Shown: positions 1 to 8,832, counted from the first letter of the stretch. The stretch: 64,000 nucleotides of DNA from Limnohabitans lacus (GCF_030053395.1 NZ_JASGBH010000001.1:62001-126000); one strand, 5' to 3'. Notes: generated by a model from the letters alone, not told the origin. A program made the numbers and translations.

Positions 1-2
1 CC

Positions 3-194
3 AATGAAATGGGCATGAAAGAGCGCGAAGCCAACCCCAGCAAATACCCCGCGCAGGCCAAAGGCCCGAACAAAACACGCACACAAGTCAAAGCAGAGCT
101 GGAAGAAGCCAAGCGCCTGGGCAACATTCCGGCCGATGGCGAGACCGGCATGACCATGCGCGAGAAATACCCCAACCGTTACCCCGCCAAGTGA
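3..194 (+). CDS. DUF4148-type protein, C-terminal part (cut by window start)
   Basis: The reading frame is open to the left edge, so only the last 63 residues are visible and the true start lies outside. The fragment is hydrophilic and lysine/glutamate/proline rich. It contains two similar halves, one around EREANPSKYP and one around MREKYPNRYP, joined by a helix rich in K and E (TQVKAELEEAKRLG). This is the usual look of the small secreted DUF4148 proteins that are abundant in Burkholderiales; those normally carry a signal peptide that is not visible here. Function is unknown. No terminator-like hairpin was seen between its stop and the convergent vapC gene. Confidence 0.6.
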   Translation, partial: NEMGMKEREANPSKYPAQAKGPNKTRTQVKAELEEAKRLGNIPADGETGMTMREKYPNRYPAK

Positions 195-229
195 GGCCAA
201 GCACTGGACGCCAAGTCCGGTGCGCGTCT

Positions 230-700
230 TCAAACCGCCGTCTTGGCATCAGCCGTTTCGGCGGCATCTCCTGATCCGATACCACCGGCCGTGGCATTGT
301 CTGAATGCCAGCTGATCCACTGCAAGCCTGGCACACGAGAAAACTCCCGCACATTGCGGGTCACCAAGGTCGCTTGGTGACGTAAGGCGCTTGCCGCGAT
401 CAAGGTGTCATGCGGGCCGATGGGGGTGCCTGCTGCTTCCAAAGTCACGCGAATGCGGGCCGCATGTGCGGCGCACTCGGCATCAAAAGGCAGCACCTGC
501 ATGGGGCGTAAAAATTGCGCCAAGGCCGCCAACCTGGGCGTTGCGGCTTCTTGCGGCAAACGCAGCAAGCCATAACGCAGCTCATATTCCACAATCGCCG
601 GCACACCCAAGTCGGCCGGGCGCACGGCCTGCAATCGTGGCACCACCTGCGGGTCACCGCGAAAGTAATAACTGATGGTGTTGCTGTCCAGAATCAGCAT
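230..700 (-). CDS. vapC: VapC-like PIN-domain toxin (endoribonuclease)
   Basis: A 156-residue PIN-domain protein. The acidic metal-binding residues of the family can be placed at D5 (start motif MLILD), E40 and D98 (GPHD), followed by the conserved TLVTRNVREF-RVPGL block near residues 111-125. PIN toxins of this type cleave RNA (often tRNA) and are held in check by a cognate antitoxin. The start codon lies 9 bases after the antitoxin stop, with GAGGG as ribosome binding site inside that gap, so the two genes are co-translated from one message. The tail after residue 132 is slightly longer than typical and low in complexity. Family assignment is firm; the RNA target is unknown. Confidence 0.88.
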   Translation of the reverse strand: MLILDSNTISYYFRGDPQVVPRLQAVRPADLGVPAIVEYELRYGLLRLPQEAATPRLAALAQFLRPMQVLPFDAECAAHAARIRVTLEAAGTPIGPHDTLIAASALRHQATLVTRNVREFSRVPGLQWISWHSDNATAGGIGSGDAAETADAKTAV

Positions 701-709
701 GGTGATCCC

Positions 710-940
710 TCAAAAACCCAAGCGCGGCACATCGGCCGGTTGGGCTGTGGCGGTGTCCTCACGCAAAGGGAAATCGGCAAAACGCCCGGCCAGCGCCAAA
801 CAGTCTTGCGGCCAATCGTGCGCCGCATACGTGCGAATGATGTCTGCCACCCAACGGCTTTTGGACACACCATTGGCCTTGGCCGCCTGTTCTACCAAGG
901 CCTGCGTCGCATCGTCCAGATAAAGCGTGATTTGTGACAT
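710..940 (-). CDS. vapB: VapB-like ribbon-helix-helix antitoxin
   Basis: A 76-residue protein whose first 40 residues form a ribbon-helix-helix DNA-binding domain (MSQITLYLDDATQALVEQAA, then SKSRWVADIIRTYA). The acidic C-terminal part (DFPLREDTATAQPAD) would wrap the toxin. The ATG at 940 was chosen over longer upstream starts because AGAGG sits 6 bases before it and the protein then begins exactly at the beta strand. It directly precedes vapC on the minus strand. Such antitoxins usually repress their own promoter; the tandem repeat just upstream at 961-984 is a natural operator candidate. Confidence 0.85.
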   Translation of the reverse strand: MSQITLYLDDATQALVEQAAKANGVSKSRWVADIIRTYAAHDWPQDCLALAGRFADFPLREDTATAQPADVPRLGF

Positions 941-960
941 GGTGGACCTCTTGTGGCTGA

Positions 961-984
961 GCAAGTATATGTGCAAGTATATGT
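961..984 (-). promoter_or_regulatory. Tandem 12-bp repeat upstream of vapB, candidate autoregulatory operator
   Basis: Two perfect head-to-tail copies of GCAAGTATATGT (961-972 and 973-984) lie 21 bases before the vapB start. Ribbon-helix-helix antitoxins commonly bind short direct repeats overlapping their promoter, so this is an inferred VapB/VapBC operator. Confidence 0.5.
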
Positions 985-1020
985 GGTTTTTGGAGCGCAT
1001 GCACTTGCGGTGCCGTCGCC

Positions 1021-1887
1021 TCACAACACCATGATCTCCACGCTCTGCGTGAGCACAGGCCGGCACAGGATCTTGTAGCCGTCGGCATCAAAGCCTGCCG
1101 CCACGGTGGACAGTTGGCGGGCCTCATCGGGGGTGGTGGCGCTGCCCAGGTAGCACCAGTGGTGGATCACGTGAATTTGCGTGAACGCCTCGTCGCGCTC
1201 GACCAGGCCGATCGCGCCCGCATAAGGCCAGCACGCCACCTGCAAGCCCAGCAAGCTGGTGAACAAACGCGTGCGGTGGGCGTCTGGGCTTTCATCGCCA
1301 CGGCACACGCCCGCGCATTGGCGAATGGCCGACCTGAAGCACGCTTTGCCTGGCGGCAACTTCTCCAGCCCCAGCGGGCCGTAGCACAGCTTGTTTGCAT
1401 CGGCCACGGCCCGCAGCGCATCCAGGGCGGCATGGCGGCTGGCAAACAAGCCGTACAAATCGGGCGCGGTCGCAAAGTCAATGTCCTTGGAATACACCAC
1501 CTCGGGCACATCGCCGCGCATTTGCAGGCTGCACAGCTGTTTGTTGCGGCGCAGCTTCTGGTTGAACAGCGGATGCTGCGCCTTGATCATCTGCGCCTCC
1601 AGCAGCAAGGCCCCGATCTCGCCAGCTGTGCGGATGTGCGAGATGTGCCGCGTCTGGCGCAGCATGCGGGCCTCGTCCGGTGTGCGCAGGTGCGACAGCA
1701 AACGCGCACGGATGTTCACGCTTTTGCCGATGTACAGCGGCAAATCACCCGCCTCACCATGGAAGGTGTAAACCCCCGCACCCGTGGGCGCGTCCTCGAT
1801 GGCTTCGCGCAAATGCTGCGGGTATTCGTAAACGCGGCTTGCCTCGAAATCGTCGCGGCGACGGCGTGGAGCAATGGACGGCGGCAT
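1021..1887 (-). CDS. cho: Cho-like excinuclease (UvrC N-terminal homologue)
   Basis: A 288-residue GIY-YIG endonuclease. The catalytic module is visible as GVY (38-40) and YIGKSVNIRAR (52-62), with the conserved glutamate at E97 in LLLEAQMIK. The protein stops after the UvrC N-terminal nuclease and a cysteine-rich segment (CFRSAIRQCAGVC), lacking the UvrB-binding and EndoV-like parts of UvrC, which is the layout of Cho. Cho makes the 3' incision in nucleotide excision repair on bulky lesions and is SOS-induced in E. coli. It begins 18 bases after the umuC stop on the same strand, so it probably belongs to the LexA-controlled umuDC transcript. Confidence 0.85.
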   Translation of the reverse strand: MPPSIAPRRRRDDFEASRVYEYPQHLREAIEDAPTGAGVYTFHGEAGDLPLYIGKSVNIRARLLSHLRTPDEARMLRQTRHISHIRTAGEIGALLLEAQMIKAQHPLFNQKLRRNKQLCSLQMRGDVPEVVYSKDIDFATAPDLYGLFASRHAALDALRAVADANKLCYGPLGLEKLPPGKACFRSAIRQCAGVCRGDESPDAHRTRLFTSLLGLQVACWPYAGAIGLVERDEAFTQIHVIHHWCYLGSATTPDEARQLSTVAAGFDADGYKILCRPVLTQSVEIMVL

Positions 1888-1905
1888 GGAGCTGGTTGGG
1901 TCGAT

Positions 1906-3219
1906 TCAGGGCAACAGGTCATTATTGACGCACAACAACCCACCCCAATCCGTCGTAAACCCCGACGACAAGCGCTCCTGTTTCATGCTCCAGGCCCTGT
2001 GCCTGCCTGCGGTGCCTGCGCTGGCCAGGTGCAGGGTTCCGCGTCCAAATCGTTGGTTCACTTCGTCCATGGCTTGCATCAGGCGGGTGCGGTTTTCGGG
2101 CATGTCGTTGTCCAGGTCCAGCGTCAGTTGTTGCCGGGTGGCCGGCTGCAGGTCCATCAGCATCACGCCGGCTTTGGCGTACTTGAATCCCGGCCGGTAG
2201 ATGTGTTTCAGGATCGCGTTCGCGGCCTGCGTGATGTGGGCGCTGTCGCTGGTGGGCGTGGGCAGGGGGATGCTTGCGCTGCGGCTGTATTGCGGGTCTT
2301 TTTCGCGGAACGGGCTGGTGCGGATGAAGGCCATGATCTGGCCGGTGTGGCTGCGTTGTTTGCGCAGTTTTTCTGCGGCACGGCACGCGAATTCGGTGAT
2401 GGCTTCTTGCAGGTCGTGCAGTTCGGTGATGGGCTGGCCAAAGGATCGCGTGCATGCGATTTGTTGTTTGGCCGGGGGCTCGTCTTCAAACTCGATGCAG
2501 GGCACGCCGTTGAGTTCGCGCACGGTTTTTTCAAGGACCACCGACCAGCCCGCTTTGGCGGCTGCCGGGCTCATGCGTTGCAGGTCCAGCGCGGTGTGCA
2601 CGCCTTGCGCTCGCAGTTGGGCGCCGATCTTGCGACCCACGCCCCACACATCGCCCACTTCGGTGGCTTGCAGCAGGGCTTGCAGTTCTTGCGGGCTGCA
2701 CGCGCCCAAGTGGCAGATTTGCGCGTGGTGCGCGGGGTAGCTGCCGGGCTTGCGCTCGGCGCTTTTGGCGATGGCGTTGGCTAATTTTGCGAGGGTCTTG
2801 GTGGGGCCAATGCCGATGCATGTCGGGATGCCGATCCACTGGTGGATGCGCCTGCGGATGGTGCGGGCGCGGCGCACCAAATCACCCGGTATGCCGCTCA
2901 GGTCGATGAAGCTTTCATCGATTGAATAGACCTCTTGCATGTGGCCCAGGCCTGCGGCCAGCGTCATCATGCGGTCGCTCATGTCGCCATACAGCGCGAA
3001 GTTGGCCGACAGGGCGACGAGCCCGGCTTCTTCTTCCAAGTGCCGGATCTTGAACCACGGTGCGCCCATCTTGATGCCCAGCGCTTTGGCTTCGTCGCTG
3101 CGGGCGATGGCGCAGCCGTCGTTGTTGCTCAGCACGACCACTGGGCGGTTTTTGAGGCGCGGTTGAAACACGCGTTCGCAGCTGCAATAAAAGTTGTTGC
3201 CGTCGACCAGGGCGAGCAT
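1906..3219 (-). CDS. umuC: DNA polymerase V catalytic subunit UmuC
   Basis: A 437-residue Y-family polymerase. The start MLALVDGNNFYCSCERVF carries catalytic D6; the second catalytic site is Y98-S-I-D101-E102-S-F-I-D, followed by GIGPTKTLAKLAN and the little-finger domain. The C-terminal DUF4113-type tail (RPGFKYAKAGVMLMDL to WSMKQERLSSGFTTDW) is complete. The ATG at 3219 is one base past the umuD stop (TGA-C-ATG), which fixes the start although the frame stays open another 41 codons upstream. With cleaved UmuD it forms translesion polymerase V, used during the SOS response. Confidence 0.95.
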   Translation of the reverse strand: MLALVDGNNFYCSCERVFQPRLKNRPVVVLSNNDGCAIARSDEAKALGIKMGAPWFKIRHLEEEAGLVALSANFALYGDMSDRMMTLAAGLGHMQEVYSIDESFIDLSGIPGDLVRRARTIRRRIHQWIGIPTCIGIGPTKTLAKLANAIAKSAERKPGSYPAHHAQICHLGACSPQELQALLQATEVGDVWGVGRKIGAQLRAQGVHTALDLQRMSPAAAKAGWSVVLEKTVRELNGVPCIEFEDEPPAKQQIACTRSFGQPITELHDLQEAITEFACRAAEKLRKQRSHTGQIMAFIRTSPFREKDPQYSRSASIPLPTPTSDSAHITQAANAILKHIYRPGFKYAKAGVMLMDLQPATRQQLTLDLDNDMPENRTRLMQAMDEVNQRFGRGTLHLASAGTAGRHRAWSMKQERLSSGFTTDWGGLLCVNNDLLP

Positions 3220-3220
3220 G

Positions 3221-3652
3221 TCAGGTGCCGTGCTGCACGATGCTGGCGACCACGACGCCCCACACCTCAATCGTTTGGCCTTCGCTGGGCACGATGTCGG
3301 CAAAGTCGGGATTGGCCGCGACCAGGCGAAAGCCGTCGGCACCGGTCTGCAGGGTCTTGCAGGTGAAGTCGCCGTCGACCACGGCGATCACGATGTGACC
3401 GCTCTCAGGCTGGATGGCTTTGTCCACCAGCACGACCGAGCCGTCCATGATGCCCGCGTCGCGCATGGACTGGCCGCTCACGCGCAGCATGAAGGTGGCC
3501 TGCGGATGCTTGATCAGCTGGTGCATCAGGTCGATGCGCTCGACTTGGTGGTCTTCGGCGGGGCTGGGGAAACCGGCTTGCACGCTGGCCGGTAATGCGT
3601 TGACCAGGAGCGGTCCGGGGGGCAGGGGCTGGGGGGTGGAGAGGTGGGGCAT
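3221..3652 (-). CDS. umuD: UmuD, self-cleaving subunit of DNA polymerase V
   Basis: A 143-residue LexA/UmuD-type S24 peptidase. The Ala26-Gly27 pair in SVQAGFPSP is the expected RecA-stimulated autocleavage site, and the serine/lysine dyad is S62 (SGQSMRD) and K99 (GDFTCKTLQ). The protein lacks a DNA-binding domain, separating it from LexA. Cleavage yields UmuD', the partner of UmuC in polymerase V. It is the first gene of umuD-umuC-cho and starts 11 bases after a perfect LexA box. No strong ribosome binding site is visible before the ATG. Confidence 0.94.
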   Translation of the reverse strand: MPHLSTPQPLPPGPLLVNALPASVQAGFPSPAEDHQVERIDLMHQLIKHPQATFMLRVSGQSMRDAGIMDGSVVLVDKAIQPESGHIVIAVVDGDFTCKTLQTGADGFRLVAANPDFADIVPSEGQTIEVWGVVVASIVQHGT

Positions 3653-3663
3653 GGTGTCGCCAG

Positions 3664-3683
3664 TACTGTATAAATTAACAGTA
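3664..3683 (-). promoter_or_regulatory. LexA (SOS) box of the umuD-umuC-cho operon
   Basis: CTGT (3666-3669), eight A/T bases, then ACAG (3678-3681), flanked by TA on both sides: TACTGTATAAATTAACAGTA. This matches the E. coli-type SOS box core perfectly. It sits 11 bases upstream of the umuD start and overlaps a TATACT that could serve as -10 element. Confidence 0.9.
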
Positions 3684-3731
3684 TACTGGCGGCGTCAGCA
3701 ATTTGCAGTTGCCTGATTTGCTCTCTGCATT

Positions 3732-3766
3732 GGCCCCTCTGCCGCAAGGTCGAGGGGCTTTTTTTC
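3732..3766 (+). terminator. Rho-independent terminator signature with no annotated gene upstream on its strand
   Basis: GGCCCCTC and GAGGGGC form a stem followed on the plus strand by seven T residues (3759-3765). Read on the minus strand there is no T tract, so it does not suit yedK, whose stop codon it abuts. It implies a plus-strand transcript starting somewhere near the umuD promoter, or a chance structure. Confidence 0.5.
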
Positions 3767-4454
3767 AAAGCAAATGCGCTTGTTGGGGCCCCTGTGCTTC
3801 CCTATTCGCTGTCATGTCCGCCACCAGCCCGTCCGCAGGCCACGCCCGCAAAAATTCCCCACGCTCACCCGCACCGGCCTGCAACCAGTCGTCGTAGCGC
3901 TCAGGCGGCAAGATCACCACCGAGCGTTTCTCATCCTGCGGTTTGTGAAAGTTGCGCATGAACGGGTGTTCGTCGGCGTTGATGGTCAGCATCGTGAAGC
4001 TGTGCACCGTCTCGCCTTCGGGTGATCGCCATTGCGCCCACAAGCCGGCCAGGCCCATGGGTTCGCCGTTGGTCAGGGTGATGCGGGTGGGCACGGCTTT
4101 GCCGCTGCGCCAGTCGGGCTCAAAGAAGGATTGCACCGGGATGATGCAGTGCTGGCCACGTTTCCAGGCGTCGCGGAAGCTGGGCTTTTCGGCCACGGTT
4201 TCGTTGCGGGCGTTGTAGGTGTGGCGGGCGATCTTATCGTCTTTGGACCAATGCGGGATCAGGCCAAAGCTGCCGAGAAGCGCTTCTCGCTCGGGTACCG
4301 CGTCATCGCCCGCATCGGCATGGGGGTGGCGGCGAATGAAGTTGCTCACGTAGCCCGGCCACACATCGCGCCGGGCCAGCTCGCTGGGCAGGTCGATGCC
4401 GAAGTGCTTTTTGAGCAGGGCTTTGTCGTGGGGGGATTCGTAGTGGGCGCACAT
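3765..4454 (-). CDS. yedK: YedK/HMCES-type abasic-site DNA-protein crosslinking protein (SRAP)
   Basis: A 229-residue SOS-response-associated peptidase family protein. The catalytic Cys2 is directly after the initiator Met (MCAHYE), and the conserved N81 (NARNET), E112 (SFFEPDW) and H170 (FHKPQDEKR) match the SRAP active site. The family forms a thiazolidine crosslink with abasic sites in single-stranded DNA, shielding them during replication. It lies 112 bases upstream of umuD on the same strand, separated by the LexA box, so the block groups three different ways of tolerating damaged DNA. No LexA box was seen before yedK itself. Confidence 0.92.
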   Translation of the reverse strand: MCAHYESPHDKALLKKHFGIDLPSELARRDVWPGYVSNFIRRHPHADAGDDAVPEREALLGSFGLIPHWSKDDKIARHTYNARNETVAEKPSFRDAWKRGQHCIIPVQSFFEPDWRSGKAVPTRITLTNGEPMGLAGLWAQWRSPEGETVHSFTMLTINADEHPFMRNFHKPQDEKRSVVILPPERYDDWLQAGAGERGEFLRAWPADGLVADMTANREAQGPQQAHLL

Positions 4455-4467
4455 GGCAACACGCCGC

Positions 4468-4869
4468 TCACATGAAGAAATAAAAGTACACGATCATCTG
4501 CATGCGGCGCAGGCCATCGGTGCGGCCGATCTGTCGGCCAGAAGGGTCATAGATCCGATCGCCATCCAGGCGCCCCATCAACGAACCCGAAGCGCTGTAC
4601 AGCCGCTCGCCATCGATCCTGCCAATCTGCCGACCCGATGCGCTGTAGACCCTGTCCCCATCGATGCGCCCCAGCTGCCGCCCCGAAGCATCGTAGACGC
4701 GCTCGCCATCCACACGCCCGATCTGCTGGCCCGACGCGCTGTAAAACCGCTCGGCATCGACCCGGCCCAACTGCCGCCCGCTGCTGTCGTACATGCGTTG
4801 GGCCAAGGCGCTGCTCAGGCCCAAGGCCAAGAGCAGCAGGGCGGTCATAAGTCGGATGGGGTGGTGCAT
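4468..4869 (-). CDS. Secreted protein of six 16-residue repeats (beta-flower-like)
   Basis: After a signal peptide (MHHPIRLMTALLLLALGLSS, cleavage probably after ALA near residue 23) the 133-residue protein is almost wholly six tandem 16-residue units of the form (R)xYDxSGRQIGRxDGD/E. Each unit has a G-R-x-D turn, suggesting a small closed beta structure such as the 5-fold beta-flower family. A short hydrophobic tail rich in Tyr/Phe (MIVYFYFFM) ends it. The ATG at 4869 was chosen because AGAGG lies 7 bases upstream and it begins the signal peptide. It stands alone between yedK and tRNA-Thr. Function is unknown. Confidence 0.75.
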   Translation of the reverse strand: MHHPIRLMTALLLLALGLSSALAQRMYDSSGRQLGRVDAERFYSASGQQIGRVDGERVYDASGRQLGRIDGDRVYSASGRQIGRIDGERLYSASGSLMGRLDGDRIYDPSGRQIGRTDGLRRMQMIVYFYFFM

Positions 4870-4920
4870 GTTCGAACCTCTGAATTTGTAAAGAGTCGGA
4901 TTGACGACATGACTTTTCAA

Positions 4921-4957
4921 AACAAAAAAGGGTCAGCAGACCTAGACCTGCTGACCC
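4921..4957 (-). terminator. Rho-independent terminator of tRNA-Thr
   Basis: A perfect 10-bp stem (GGGTCAGCAG, 4930-4939, with 4948-4957) and an 8-base loop, followed on the minus strand by TTTTTTGTT. It lies just 8 bases past the tRNA 3' end. Confidence 0.9.
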
Positions 4958-4965
4958 TGATGTGT

Positions 4966-5041
4966 TGGTGCCGGAGAGATGAATCGAACACCCGACCTTC
5001 TCATTACGAATGAGCTGCTCTACCGACTGAGCTACACCGGC
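4966..5041 (-). tRNA. tRNA-Thr (CGT)
   Basis: A 76-base cloverleaf on the minus strand. The acceptor stem is GCCGGTG with CTCCGGC (one internal T-T mismatch), the D arm contains AGCTCAGTCGGTAGAGC, the anticodon loop TTCGTAA gives CGT, and the T loop is TTCGATT. The 3' CCA is encoded (4966-4968). A strong terminator follows. Confidence 0.97.
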
Positions 5042-5056
5042 TAACCTTTAAAAAAA

Positions 5057-6061
5057 TTATACCTTCGCGTGGTAGCTGGTCACGCGTTCAACTTCGTTTT
5101 TGGAGCCGAGCATGACGCTCACGCGTTCGTGCAGTTGGCTCGGTTGCAGGTCCAGGATGCGGGTCTTGCCGTTGGTGGAGGCGCCACCGGCTTGTTCGAT
5201 CAGCCAGCTCATGGGGTTGGCTTCGTACATCAGGCGCAGCTTGCCGGCTTTGTGCGGCTCACGCTTGTCCCAGGGGTACATGAACACGCCGCCACGGGTC
5301 AGGATGCGGTGCACGTCGGCCACCATGCTGGCGATCCAGCGCATGTTGAAGTCTTTGCCGCGTGGGCCTTCTTTGCCTTGCAGGCATTCGTCGATGTAGC
5401 GGCGCACGGGCTCGTCCCAGTGGCGCATATTGCTCATGTTGATGGCGAACTCTTTGGTGTCGGCAGGCACTTGCACGTTTTCTTGTGTGAGCACGAAAGA
5501 GCCTTGCTCGCGGTCCAGCGTGAACATGCTCACGCCGTCGCCCACCGTCAGCACCAAGGTGGTCTGTGGGCCATACACGCAGTAGCCTGCGGCCACTTGC
5601 TGGTGGCCCGGTTGCAAGAAGTCTTGCTCGGTCACGCCTTGGTCGCCTTCGGGCTTTTTGAGCACGCTGAAGATGGTGCCGATGCTGACGTTGACGTCGA
5701 TGTTGGACGAGCCGTCCAAAGGATCGAACAGCAAGAGGTATTCGCCTTGCGGGTAACGGTTGGGCACCAGGTAGATGCTGTCCATTTCTTCGGAGGCCAT
5801 GGCCGCCAGGTGGCCGCCCCATTCGTTGGCTTCGAGCAGCACTTCGTTGGCGATGATGTCGAGTTTTTTCTGGACTTCGCCTTGCACGTTTTCGCTTTCG
5901 GCGCTGCCCAGCACGCCGCCCAAAGCGCCTTTGTTGACGGCGTGGCTGATGCTTTTGCAGGCGCGGGCCACCACTTCGAGCAGCAGGCGCAGGTCAGCCG
6001 GGATGTGGCCTTTGTCGCGTTGCTGCTCCACCAGGTAGCGGGAGAGGGAGATTTTGCTCAT
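5057..6061 (-). CDS. fbp: Class I fructose-1,6-bisphosphatase
   Basis: A 334-residue enzyme hydrolysing fructose-1,6-bisphosphate to fructose-6-phosphate, the committed step of gluconeogenesis. The class I motif [19 protein letters not shown] starts at D113, preceded by metal-binding E91-E92. The substrate-binding region ([20 protein letters not shown], then [14 protein letters not shown]) is complete. The ATG at 6061 ([10 protein letters not shown]) is chosen because the frame continues open upstream only through pepN sequence in another frame. It is the last gene of prfB-pepN-fbp, 35 bases after pepN. Confidence 0.96.
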   Translation of the reverse strand: MSKISLSRYLVEQQRDKGHIPADLRLLLEVVARACKSISHAVNKGALGGVLGSAESENVQGEVQKKLDIIANEVLLEANEWGGHLAAMASEEMDSIYLVPNRYPQGEYLLLFDPLDGSSNIDVNVSIGTIFSVLKKPEGDQGVTEQDFLQPGHQQVAAGYCVYGPQTTLVLTVGDGVSMFTLDREQGSFVLTQENVQVPADTKEFAINMSNMRHWDEPVRRYIDECLQGKEGPRGKDFNMRWIASMVADVHRILTRGGVFMYPWDKREPHKAGKLRLMYEANPMSWLIEQAGGASTNGKTRILDLQPSQLHERVSVMLGSKNEVERVTSYHAKV

Positions 6062-6096
6062 GGGGTTTCCTTGGATTCGGTTCAAGCGATGACGGC

Positions 6097-8799
6097 TCAA
6101 GCGGCGTTCAGTGCACGGCTGATGACTTCGCGCACGTCGTTGCTGAGGTCGGCTTTGGCGGCCACGCGTTCGATGGCCACTTGGGCCGCGCTGCGGTAGG
6201 GCTCGGCCAGGCGGCTCCAGCGGTCCATGGCGCGGGCCAGGCGGGCGGCCACTTGCGGGTTGATGGCGTCCAGCGCCAGCACCTGCTCGCTCCAGTACAC
6301 ATAGCCTGCCGCGTCGGCACGGTGAAAAGCTGCGGGGTTGGCGCTGCAGTAGCTGAAAATCAGGCTGCGGGCGCGGTTGGGGTTGCGCAGGCTGAAGTCG
6401 GCGTGTTGCATCAGCTGGCGCACACGCGGCAGCACGTCGCCAGCGCGGTCGGGCGCACCGGCTTGCAGGGCAAACCATTTGTCGATGACCAGGGCTTCGT
6501 GTTGGAACAGTTTGTGGAACAGCGCCAACGCGTCGTGCGCCAAGGCGTGACCGCTGACCACCAGGGCCGACAGCGCGTTGAAGCGGTCGGTCATGTTGCT
6601 GGCGTCTTTGAACTGTTGGTACACGCGGCCCGGCGTCACGGCATCGCCGGTCTGCACTGCGGCGATGCACAGCATGTTCATGGCCAGACCGGCCAGGGCG
6701 CGGCGGCCGCTGGACAGGGCATCGGGCGAGTAAGCGCCGTTGTTTTTGTGTGCGTCCCAGGCCCATTGCCAGTCGGCTTGCAAAGCAGTGGCCAGTTGCA
6801 GGCGCATGGCTTCGCGCACCGCGTGCACGCGCTGTGGGTCCACCATGCTCAGCTGGTCGGCGATGTAGTTCTCGGACGGCAGGGTGAGCGCCAGGTCTTT
6901 GAAGGCGGCGTCCAGCTCGGGGTGGCGCAGCACGTTGCGCAGCGCAGCGACCAACTCGTCGGACAGCACGGGGCCAGCGCTGTCTTGCGTCAGGGCTTGC
7001 ACTGCGCTTTGCAGCATCAGGCGTTGACCGGCTTCCCATTGGTTGAAGGGGTCGCTGTCGTGGGCCAGCAAGCACAGCAGCTCGGCGGTGCTCAGGCCAT
7101 CATCCAGCACCACCGGGGCGCTGAAACCGCGCAGCAGCGAGGGCACGGGTTCGCTGTCGATGTTGACAAAGGTGTAGCTGGCGCTGGCTTCGGTCAGCAC
7201 CAGGGTTTGCTGGGGCAACACGTCAGCGCTGCCGGCTTGCTGCAAAGCCAGGGCCTGGCCGTCGCGCGACAACAGGCCCAGCGTGACGGGGATCACGAAG
7301 GGCTTTTTGCTGGCCTGGTCGGGCGTGGCAGGGCAGCTCTGGGACAGCGTCAGGGTGTAGCTGCGCTCGGCGGCGTTGTAGGCGCCATGCGCTTGCAGGC
7401 GGGGTGTCCCCGCTTGGCTGTACCAGCGCTTGAAGGTGCTCAGGTTTTGCGCCAGGGCCGAGCCGGGGTTGGCGTCGGCAATGGCTTGCGCAAAATCGTC
7501 GCAGGTCACGGCTTGGCCATCGTGGCGCTCGAAGTAGAGCTTCATGCCCTTGGCAAACCCGTCGCGGCCCTGCAGGTCAGCGGGGCTGGCCACCAGGGTT
7601 TGCATCATGCGAACGACTTCGGAGCCTTTTTCGTAGATGGTGACGGTGTAGAAGTTGTTGATCTCAACATAGCTGTCGGGGCGCACGGGGTGGGCCATGG
7701 GGCCGGCGTCTTCGGCAAACTGCACGGTGCGCAAGACGCGCACGTCTTCGATGCGCTTGACGGCGCGGGCGCTGGCAACCCCTGCCATGTCCTGGCTGAA
7801 TTCTTGGTCGCGGAAAACCGTCAGGCCTTCTTTCAGCGAGAGCTGGAACCAGTCGCGGCAGGTGATGCGGTTGCCGGTCCAGTTGTGAAAATACTCGTGG
7901 CCGACGACGGATTCGATGTTGCCGAAATCCAGGTCGGTGGCGGTGGCGGGGTTGGCCAGCACGAACTTGGTGTTGAAGATGTTCAGGCCCTTGTTTTCCA
8001 TCGCGCCCATGTTGAAGTCGCTGGTGGCGACGATCATGAAGCGTTCCAGGTCCAGCGGCAGGCCAAAGCGGGCCTCGTCCCAAGCCACGCTGGCCATGAG
8101 CGAGTTCATCGCGTGTTCGGTCTTGTCCAGGTCGCCAGGGCGCACAAACACCTGCAACAAATGCTCGGTGCCGCTTCGGCTGACGATGCGCTGCTCGCGA
8201 GCCACCAGTTGACCGGCCACGAGGGCGAACAGGTAGCAGGGCTTTTTGTGCGGGTCGACCCACTTGGCAAAGTGGCGCCCGTCGTCCAAGGCGCCTTGCT
8301 CGACCAAGTTGCCGTTGGAAAGCAGCACAGGGTACTTGGCCTTGTCGGCACGCAGCGTGACGGTGTAGCTGGCCATCACGTCTGGGCGGTCCAGGAAATA
8401 GGTGATGCGGCGGAAACCCTCGGCCTCGCACTGCGTGAAGAACGAGTCGTTGCTGACGTACAGGCCCATCAGCTGGGTGTTCTTCTCGGGGTTGCAGGTG
8501 GTGAAGATTTCCAAGTCGAAAGGCTCATGGCCTTCGGGCAGGTTTTCCAGCACCAGCTGCGCACCGTCCATCTTGAACGAGGTGCCGCCACCGTTGACCA
8601 GCACGCGGGCCAGGTTCAGGTCTTCGCCATCCAGACGCAGCGGCTGGGCCGCCACATCGGGGTTGCGGCGCAGGCGCATCTTGTTCAGGACGCGGGTTTT
8701 GGCCGGGTCCAGATCAAAGGTCAAATCGACGGTGTCGATCCAAAAGGCCGGGGCGGCATAAGCCTCCCGTTGGATCGCGGTGGGTTGTCCTTCACGCAT
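6097..8799 (-). CDS. pepN: Aminopeptidase N (M1 zinc metallopeptidase)
   Basis: A 900-residue M1 family aminopeptidase. GAMEN (265-269) binds the free N-terminus of substrates; the zinc site is HEYFH (301-305) with E324 ([14 protein letters not shown]). Length and the C-terminal helical half match E. coli PepN, a broad-specificity cytoplasmic enzyme finishing protein turnover. The ATG at 8799 is preferred over a GTG one codon upstream because GGAG sits 6 bases before it. It lies 33 bases downstream of prfB and 35 upstream of fbp, all on the minus strand, probably one transcript. Confidence 0.95.
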   Translation of the reverse strand: MREGQPTAIQREAYAAPAFWIDTVDLTFDLDPAKTRVLNKMRLRRNPDVAAQPLRLDGEDLNLARVLVNGGGTSFKMDGAQLVLENLPEGHEPFDLEIFTTCNPEKNTQLMGLYVSNDSFFTQCEAEGFRRITYFLDRPDVMASYTVTLRADKAKYPVLLSNGNLVEQGALDDGRHFAKWVDPHKKPCYLFALVAGQLVAREQRIVSRSGTEHLLQVFVRPGDLDKTEHAMNSLMASVAWDEARFGLPLDLERFMIVATSDFNMGAMENKGLNIFNTKFVLANPATATDLDFGNIESVVGHEYFHNWTGNRITCRDWFQLSLKEGLTVFRDQEFSQDMAGVASARAVKRIEDVRVLRTVQFAEDAGPMAHPVRPDSYVEINNFYTVTIYEKGSEVVRMMQTLVASPADLQGRDGFAKGMKLYFERHDGQAVTCDDFAQAIADANPGSALAQNLSTFKRWYSQAGTPRLQAHGAYNAAERSYTLTLSQSCPATPDQASKKPFVIPVTLGLLSRDGQALALQQAGSADVLPQQTLVLTEASASYTFVNIDSEPVPSLLRGFSAPVVLDDGLSTAELLCLLAHDSDPFNQWEAGQRLMLQSAVQALTQDSAGPVLSDELVAALRNVLRHPELDAAFKDLALTLPSENYIADQLSMVDPQRVHAVREAMRLQLATALQADWQWAWDAHKNNGAYSPDALSSGRRALAGLAMNMLCIAAVQTGDAVTPGRVYQQFKDASNMTDRFNALSALVVSGHALAHDALALFHKLFQHEALVIDKWFALQAGAPDRAGDVLPRVRQLMQHADFSLRNPNRARSLIFSYCSANPAAFHRADAAGYVYWSEQVLALDAINPQVAARLARAMDRWSRLAEPYRSAAQVAIERVAAKADLSNDVREVISRALNAA

Positions 8800-8832
8800 C
8801 ACTAACTCCGTATGGCTGAGGGTCTGAACAGG

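Noticed and set aside
1114..2784. Long plus-strand open frame of 556 codons opposite cho/umuC
   Set aside because: Arginine/alanine/histidine/glutamine-rich translation without domains; it is the antisense of well-supported cho and umuC in GC-rich DNA.
6062..7075. Upstream extension of the fbp frame to 672 codons
   Set aside because: The first 338 codons are arginine-rich out-of-frame pepN sequence; the real start is [10 protein letters not shown] at 6061.
6181..8805. 874-codon plus-strand open frame opposite pepN
   Set aside because: Low-complexity His/Val/Gly/Gln-rich product; complementary to pepN with all catalytic motifs.
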